Of a DNA stretch of 64,000 nucleotides, positions 60,584 to 64,000 are shown one piece after another. Numbering within the stretch: position 1 is the first letter of the stretch; each line of letters starts with the position of its first letter. Under the pieces are notes generated by a model that searched no databases, was not told where the DNA came from, and saw only the letters and a list, made by a program, of their open reading frames with translations. Origin of the DNA: an uncultured Verrucomicrobiales bacterium (lineage in GTDB: Bacteria > Verrucomicrobiota > Verrucomicrobiia > Verrucomicrobiales > DEV007); assembly GCA_937891465.1 (NCBI GenBank), contig CALAHF010000105.1:26653-90652 (forward strand). The letters are read 5' to 3'. A program made the position numbers and the translations under genes.

Positions 60584-61858
60584 ATGGCATTGACCATCGG
60601 TCAGCAATTGCGCGCTGCACGCGAAGATAAAGGGCTATCCATCGAGGATCTTGCCCACAAGACACGCATACACTCGAACTTCGTCCGTGCCTTGGAATCA
60701 GATGATTACTCGGGATTCGCGAGTATCACCTACGCCAAAAGTTTCCTTCAGCTTTATAGCCGCCACCTCGATATTGACGCTTCGGAGGCGCTTTCCGTCT
60801 TTAAAGGAAACAACGCGGTCAACTTGCATGGAAACAGTTTGCTGTCCGATTCTCACGAATCGATCGAGCCAATGGGATCGGCCATGAATTCTAGATCCGT
60901 GAAGCGAAAACGCCGCACTGAGAAACCAGGTGGTGCCCCAATTTTCCTTGGAATGATTTTAGGAGTGCTACTTATCGCCATCCCAACCTTTTATTTTCTC
61001 GGTTACAACGCAGAGAACCCAGAAGACGTTGCAAAGGTAATCGCAAAAAATGCGAATGAACTGAAAGAGAACATTGGTGCCGCTGCCAAATCGAATGGAA
61101 CCAGTGAGATTCAGGCCAATCCGCTTGCTGAAAAATCGGTGAAACCCTCTCCGGTCGAAGAAGCACCGGAACCAGAAGTTCCAACTCCGACGATCGCCGA
61201 GACTCCTGCCCCGCAAGAAACCAAGTCCCCTGCTCAAATCGCAGTGATTGCCCCACCGAAAGTCGAGCCTACTGAGATCAAGAAACCAGTTGTCGAGCCA
61301 GAGATCAGAAATGGTGATGAAAAGCCTGAAAAGCCAAATACGGCAGCGACACATTCTCCTATCGTTGCGAAGCCCGTAGACAACGGCACGCCCAGAATGA
61401 CTGCGGTGGAAGCTGCTGGAGGATCATCAGTCGCTGCAGTTGCGCCAAGGCCAGTTGGGCCAACCGAACCGGAAGCCCCGGCTCTGAAGCCTGATTCGAA
61501 ACTTCCGCTTAAACCGATTGTAAAAGTCGACCCAGCGCCGCTGAAAACTGCGACTGGCCTTCCACCTGTTAAGAAAATCTCGCGTGATAAACCGGCAGTC
61601 GCTTCATCAAAACCACCTGTAAAACCGACGAAGCCCGCTGCTTCTCGCGCCCCGTTGCGAGCCACTCCAATCATCGCCCGCCCGATCGTAAATCCAAAGC
61701 CTGAATCGGATCCCGATCTGACCGAGCTCTTGCCAGACGATGAATCGCGTAGAACAAACGAAGAGCCCGATGCGCAGCCAATGGAGGAGATCACTCCAAA
61801 GCCGAAAAAGTTGAATTTTGATCCGGGAGCAAACCGCTTCCCACGCCGGCCTGAGTGA
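60584..61858 (+). CDS. RodZ-like protein: helix-turn-helix, one membrane helix, Pro/Lys-rich tail
   Basis: The 424-residue protein starts with a RodZ-type HTH_25 domain (MALTIGQQLRAAREDKGLSI, then DLAHKTRIHSNFVRALESDD and YAKSFLQLYSRHLDIDASEA), followed by a basic stretch and one membrane segment (about 121-139, IFLGMILGVLLIAIPTFYFL). The rest, about 280 residues, is low-complexity Pro/Ala/Lys/Glu with no folded domain. RodZ links MreB to the membrane in cell-shape control. The periplasmic beta domain of E. coli RodZ is not visible here. The gene is 56 bp after ftsK. Confidence 0.8.
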   Translation: MALTIGQQLRAAREDKGLSIEDLAHKTRIHSNFVRALESDDYSGFASITYAKSFLQLYSRHLDIDASEALSVFKGNNAVNLHGNSLLSDSHESIEPMGSAMNSRSVKRKRRTEKPGGAPIFLGMILGVLLIAIPTFYFLGYNAENPEDVAKVIAKNANELKENIGAAAKSNGTSEIQANPLAEKSVKPSPVEEAPEPEVPTPTIAETPAPQETKSPAQIAVIAPPKVEPTEIKKPVVEPEIRNGDEKPEKPNTAATHSPIVAKPVDNGTPRMTAVEAAGGSSVAAVAPRPVGPTEPEAPALKPDSKLPLKPIVKVDPAPLKTATGLPPVKKISRDKPAVASSKPPVKPTKPAASRAPLRATPIIARPIVNPKPESDPDLTELLPDDESRRTNEEPDAQPMEEITPKPKKLNFDPGANRFPRRPE

Positions 61859-61896
61859 TCTTTTCTTTCCGATTTCGAAGTCTGGGGATTACTCGA

Positions 61897-63867
61897 TCAA
61901 TCAAGCTCAGCAAGCGCCGCCAATTCGCGGGCAAACCCACTGCTCAAAATTGGGAATCGACACCACGTTTTTGGATCAAGATTTTCATCATCGAGATGAA
62001 ACCCCGGCGCGTATCGCTCGCGTTTCCACTGGTTGCGAGTCCACAATCGGAAAAACCGCGTCACCCAGATTTTCATATCTGAGGCTGAGTACTTCTCGCC
62101 GAATTCCTCCGTCATGACTTCAAAAACATCGAGCGGCAATTTCTTGTCTCGAATCGCCAGCTTTTCGATCGCATCCAGAATCGGATACGGCATCAAATCG
62201 CCCTCGTCCGTTTGATTTTCCGACTGAGGTCGCAATTCAGCCGTGGGCGCCTGTTTGTTGATGCAATCGAGCTCAGGGATTGTGTTAATTTCGTCACTGC
62301 CTTCTGTTTCCAGCCACCGCAGCCAGATTCGGAGAAAAGCCTTGTCGATTCCCGAAATCGGACTGATCCCGCCGCAGGTATCTCCATCCATCGTCGCGTA
62401 TCCGACGGCCGCTTCAGAGCGATTACTGGTCGCAAGCAGTAACGCGTTGCGAATATTTGTCAGCATCCAGACTCCCGGGGCGCGGGTTCGGGCCTGAATA
62501 TTTTGGAGCGTGATGTCGTCGGTCTCCCATTCCAATTTCCGACCGATCCCCTTTTCAACCATCTCGCGATAGCCAACTACGAGGGCATCGATATCCCAAA
62601 CCTGAAATTCTGCACCGATAGCAGCCGCGATCGTCTTCGCCGCGTTTAGCGTCACGTCCCCGCTGTTTCGAGTCGCCTGATAAACGCTTCCCAGAAGACG
62701 CTCAACTCGTTCAGCTTTTCCGAAATCGATGTGGCTCAACTTTTTGTGAAAACCATCTTCGCCCAGCTCGGCAACCGAGAGATCGACCATCAACTTCACC
62801 AACACCGCACACGCAGCTGAATCAGCCCCGCCACTCAGCGACACCACGAACCCCTGCGAATACGATTTCCGCAAATAGTCGAAAAGCCCCAACGCCATTG
62901 CTTTAGTGAACTCTTCTTCCTTTGAATAAATTCGATCAAATTGTTCACCGCCGATCGCGGCCGAAGAGGTCTTCTTTTTTAAGTGATCAGCCGCTACCAA
63001 AATGGTGTCTTGGTGATCTTCGCCCAAAGCCGGTCGGTGACTCGCCTGACGGGCCTGGTGCATTCTTGAAAGCCCGATATCAACCACGGCTTGAGTCAGC
63101 ACAAAATCCTTAAACGAAAATCGCCTCCCCGTTGAAACCAGTTTGCCGCCGCTCGCGATCACCGTTCCCCCATCGTAAATAATTCGTCCCGCCTCGTTGC
63201 CAAGCAGGTTTGCATAGACATACGCGCAGGCAAACGCCCGCGATCCCTCAAGGACAAAGCGTTCTCGCACCGCCTGCTTGCCGAACGCAAAATGGCTCGC
63301 ACTGGGATTCAAAATCAGATCGACTCCGCGCCGTGCCAACCGCGAACCGGGACGCTCAGCGACCCACGCATCTTCACAGACTTCAAATCCAACCCGAATA
63401 CCGCTAATATCGAAAACGAGATCACCAATTGGAATCCAGTCGCCGCCTTCTGTTTCATAAGTGTCAACGATGTCGACCGGCCATGGTTTGAACCAACGCG
63501 GCTCGTAATGCAGCCCGTCACCTGCCAGATTTTGTTTGCAGACGATCCCAATAATTTCAGTGTCGACGATCAGAGCAACCGCATTGAAAACCGAACTCTG
63601 AAACCAAATCGGTAGACCGACCGCAACGGTGATCTCTTCACATTTTGCAGCAACCTCTCTGAGAACCTCAAACGCTGACTTCCCCATTTCCGGCGCAAGG
63701 AACATGTCTTCACAGCCGTAGCCCGTGATTGCCAATTCCGGCAAACACAGGATTTGTACGCCGTTGTCGCGGGCGGCGGAAATAGCTCCAACAATCCGGT
63801 CGCGATTTCCATCCCAATCAAGCGGGATTTGGTTCAAGGAAGCGGCAGCAACGTGGAGTCGTCTCAT
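61897..63867 (-). CDS. nadE: glutamine-dependent NAD(+) synthetase
   Basis: The 656-residue protein has an N-terminal nitrilase-type glutaminase with the triad Glu44 (CLPELAITGYG), Lys111 (IVCKQNLAGDG) and Cys164 (VGFEVCEDAW), and a C-terminal NAD synthetase domain with the ATP P-loop GFVVSLSGGADSAACAVLV and later LLLATSNRSEAAVGYATMDG. It converts deamido-NAD to NAD using glutamine. I started at MRRLHVAAASLNQI; four codons upstream (MVTF) are possible. It is convergent with the RodZ-like gene, 38 bp apart. A 6-bp and an 8-10-bp complementary pair lie upstream (63910-63967). Confidence 0.95.
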   Translation of the reverse strand: MRRLHVAAASLNQIPLDWDGNRDRIVGAISAARDNGVQILCLPELAITGYGCEDMFLAPEMGKSAFEVLREVAAKCEEITVAVGLPIWFQSSVFNAVALIVDTEIIGIVCKQNLAGDGLHYEPRWFKPWPVDIVDTYETEGGDWIPIGDLVFDISGIRVGFEVCEDAWVAERPGSRLARRGVDLILNPSASHFAFGKQAVRERFVLEGSRAFACAYVYANLLGNEAGRIIYDGGTVIASGGKLVSTGRRFSFKDFVLTQAVVDIGLSRMHQARQASHRPALGEDHQDTILVAADHLKKKTSSAAIGGEQFDRIYSKEEEFTKAMALGLFDYLRKSYSQGFVVSLSGGADSAACAVLVKLMVDLSVAELGEDGFHKKLSHIDFGKAERVERLLGSVYQATRNSGDVTLNAAKTIAAAIGAEFQVWDIDALVVGYREMVEKGIGRKLEWETDDITLQNIQARTRAPGVWMLTNIRNALLLATSNRSEAAVGYATMDGDTCGGISPISGIDKAFLRIWLRWLETEGSDEINTIPELDCINKQAPTAELRPQSENQTDEGDLMPYPILDAIEKLAIRDKKLPLDVFEVMTEEFGEKYSASDMKIWVTRFFRLWTRNQWKRERYAPGFHLDDENLDPKTWCRFPILSSGFARELAALAELD

Positions 63868-63909
63868 AAAGGTAACCAAAGTTCGCTTCGTTCGCGCTTC
63901 AAATCAAAT

Positions 63910-63967
63910 GAGCCTTTCGTAGATGTAACACTTTCGTTTTCCCCGAAAAAGGCTCTCTTTCACATCT
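63910..63967 (-). promoter_or_regulatory. possible structured leader upstream of nadE
   Basis: GAGCCTTTCG (63910-63919) can pair with CGAAAAAGGCTC (63944-63955, with a bulge), and AGATGT (63921-63926) with ACATCT (63962-63967). The second pair overlaps the first in pseudoknot order. It lies 43 bp before the nadE start. No known NAD riboswitch motif is evident by eye, and the remaining DNA to the window end shows no gene. Confidence 0.3.
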
Positions 63968-64000
63968 GCGGAACCTTTTGGCGGGTCAGAGCAGGCTTCA

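Overview
The window reads as chromosomal DNA of a free-living, probably marine bacterium of the phylum Verrucomicrobia (class Verrucomicrobiae). The basis is the gene content: an ECF sigma factor of the Rhodopirellula/Verrucomicrobium type paired with a FecR-like anti-sigma factor, DUF1549/DUF1553 and DUF1501 proteins next to sulfatases, a DUF1080-ThuA fusion, a Tat-exported Gfo/Idh/MocA oxidoreductase, and a TIGR03643 protein. Almost all of the window is coding. I see no rRNA, CRISPR array, insertion sequence or prophage. The species is not identifiable from sequence alone.

Layout. 1-8.4 kb: 5' part of an M3 peptidase gene, secreted hydrolase, a stand-alone ovothiol-type methyltransferase, an AP2-domain protein, trmL, rpmA, rplU, tRNA-Leu, a TPR protein, a 34-residue COX24-type basic protein, hisG and a TIGR03643 protein. 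8.4-17.2 kb: mutS, then a probable glycosyl-glycerate (compatible solute) locus with a HAD protein, a GT4-like enzyme, glucosyl-3-phosphoglycerate synthase and an M20 peptidase on the minus strand, and a second GT4 enzyme divergent from them. Between the divergent genes lies a decayed toxin-antitoxin pair. 17.2-23.6 kb: DUF533 protein, adenylate kinase, LolC/E-like permease, RDD protein, GH57 branching enzyme, exonuclease-like protein. 23.6-35 kb: a minus-strand polysaccharide or sulfated-glycan module. It holds an ECF sigma/FecR pair, a broken GH127 gene, DUF1549/1553, DUF1501 and two sulfatases. 35-49 kb: mostly housekeeping genes (zinc alcohol dehydrogenase, MlaD, ruvA, lone nuoA, ilvC, PIN/TRAM protein, prmA, tRNA-Gly, trpC, S41 protease, tsaD). 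49-53.8 kb: a second glycan module on the plus strand (sulfatase, DUF1080-ThuA, Gfo/Idh/MocA). 54-64 kb: tig-clpP, SecD-head lipoprotein, DUF2064 glycosyltransferase, ftsK, a RodZ-like protein and nadE.

Two non-coding signals stand out. First, a family of about 20-22 bp units with core AACAGGGT or AATAGGGT and CGAAC/GTTCG ends recurs at ten intergenic or gene-edge sites, singly, in direct tandem or as inverted pairs. One copy is a perfect 18-bp inverted repeat, one forms the apparent ilvC terminator, and one is translated within a gene. Second, a 28-bp box (26 of 28 identical) precedes both the sigma/anti-sigma operon and the DUF1549-DUF1501-sulfatase operon, which suggests one regulon.

All calls come from reading translations and motifs by eye. 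No database search was run.
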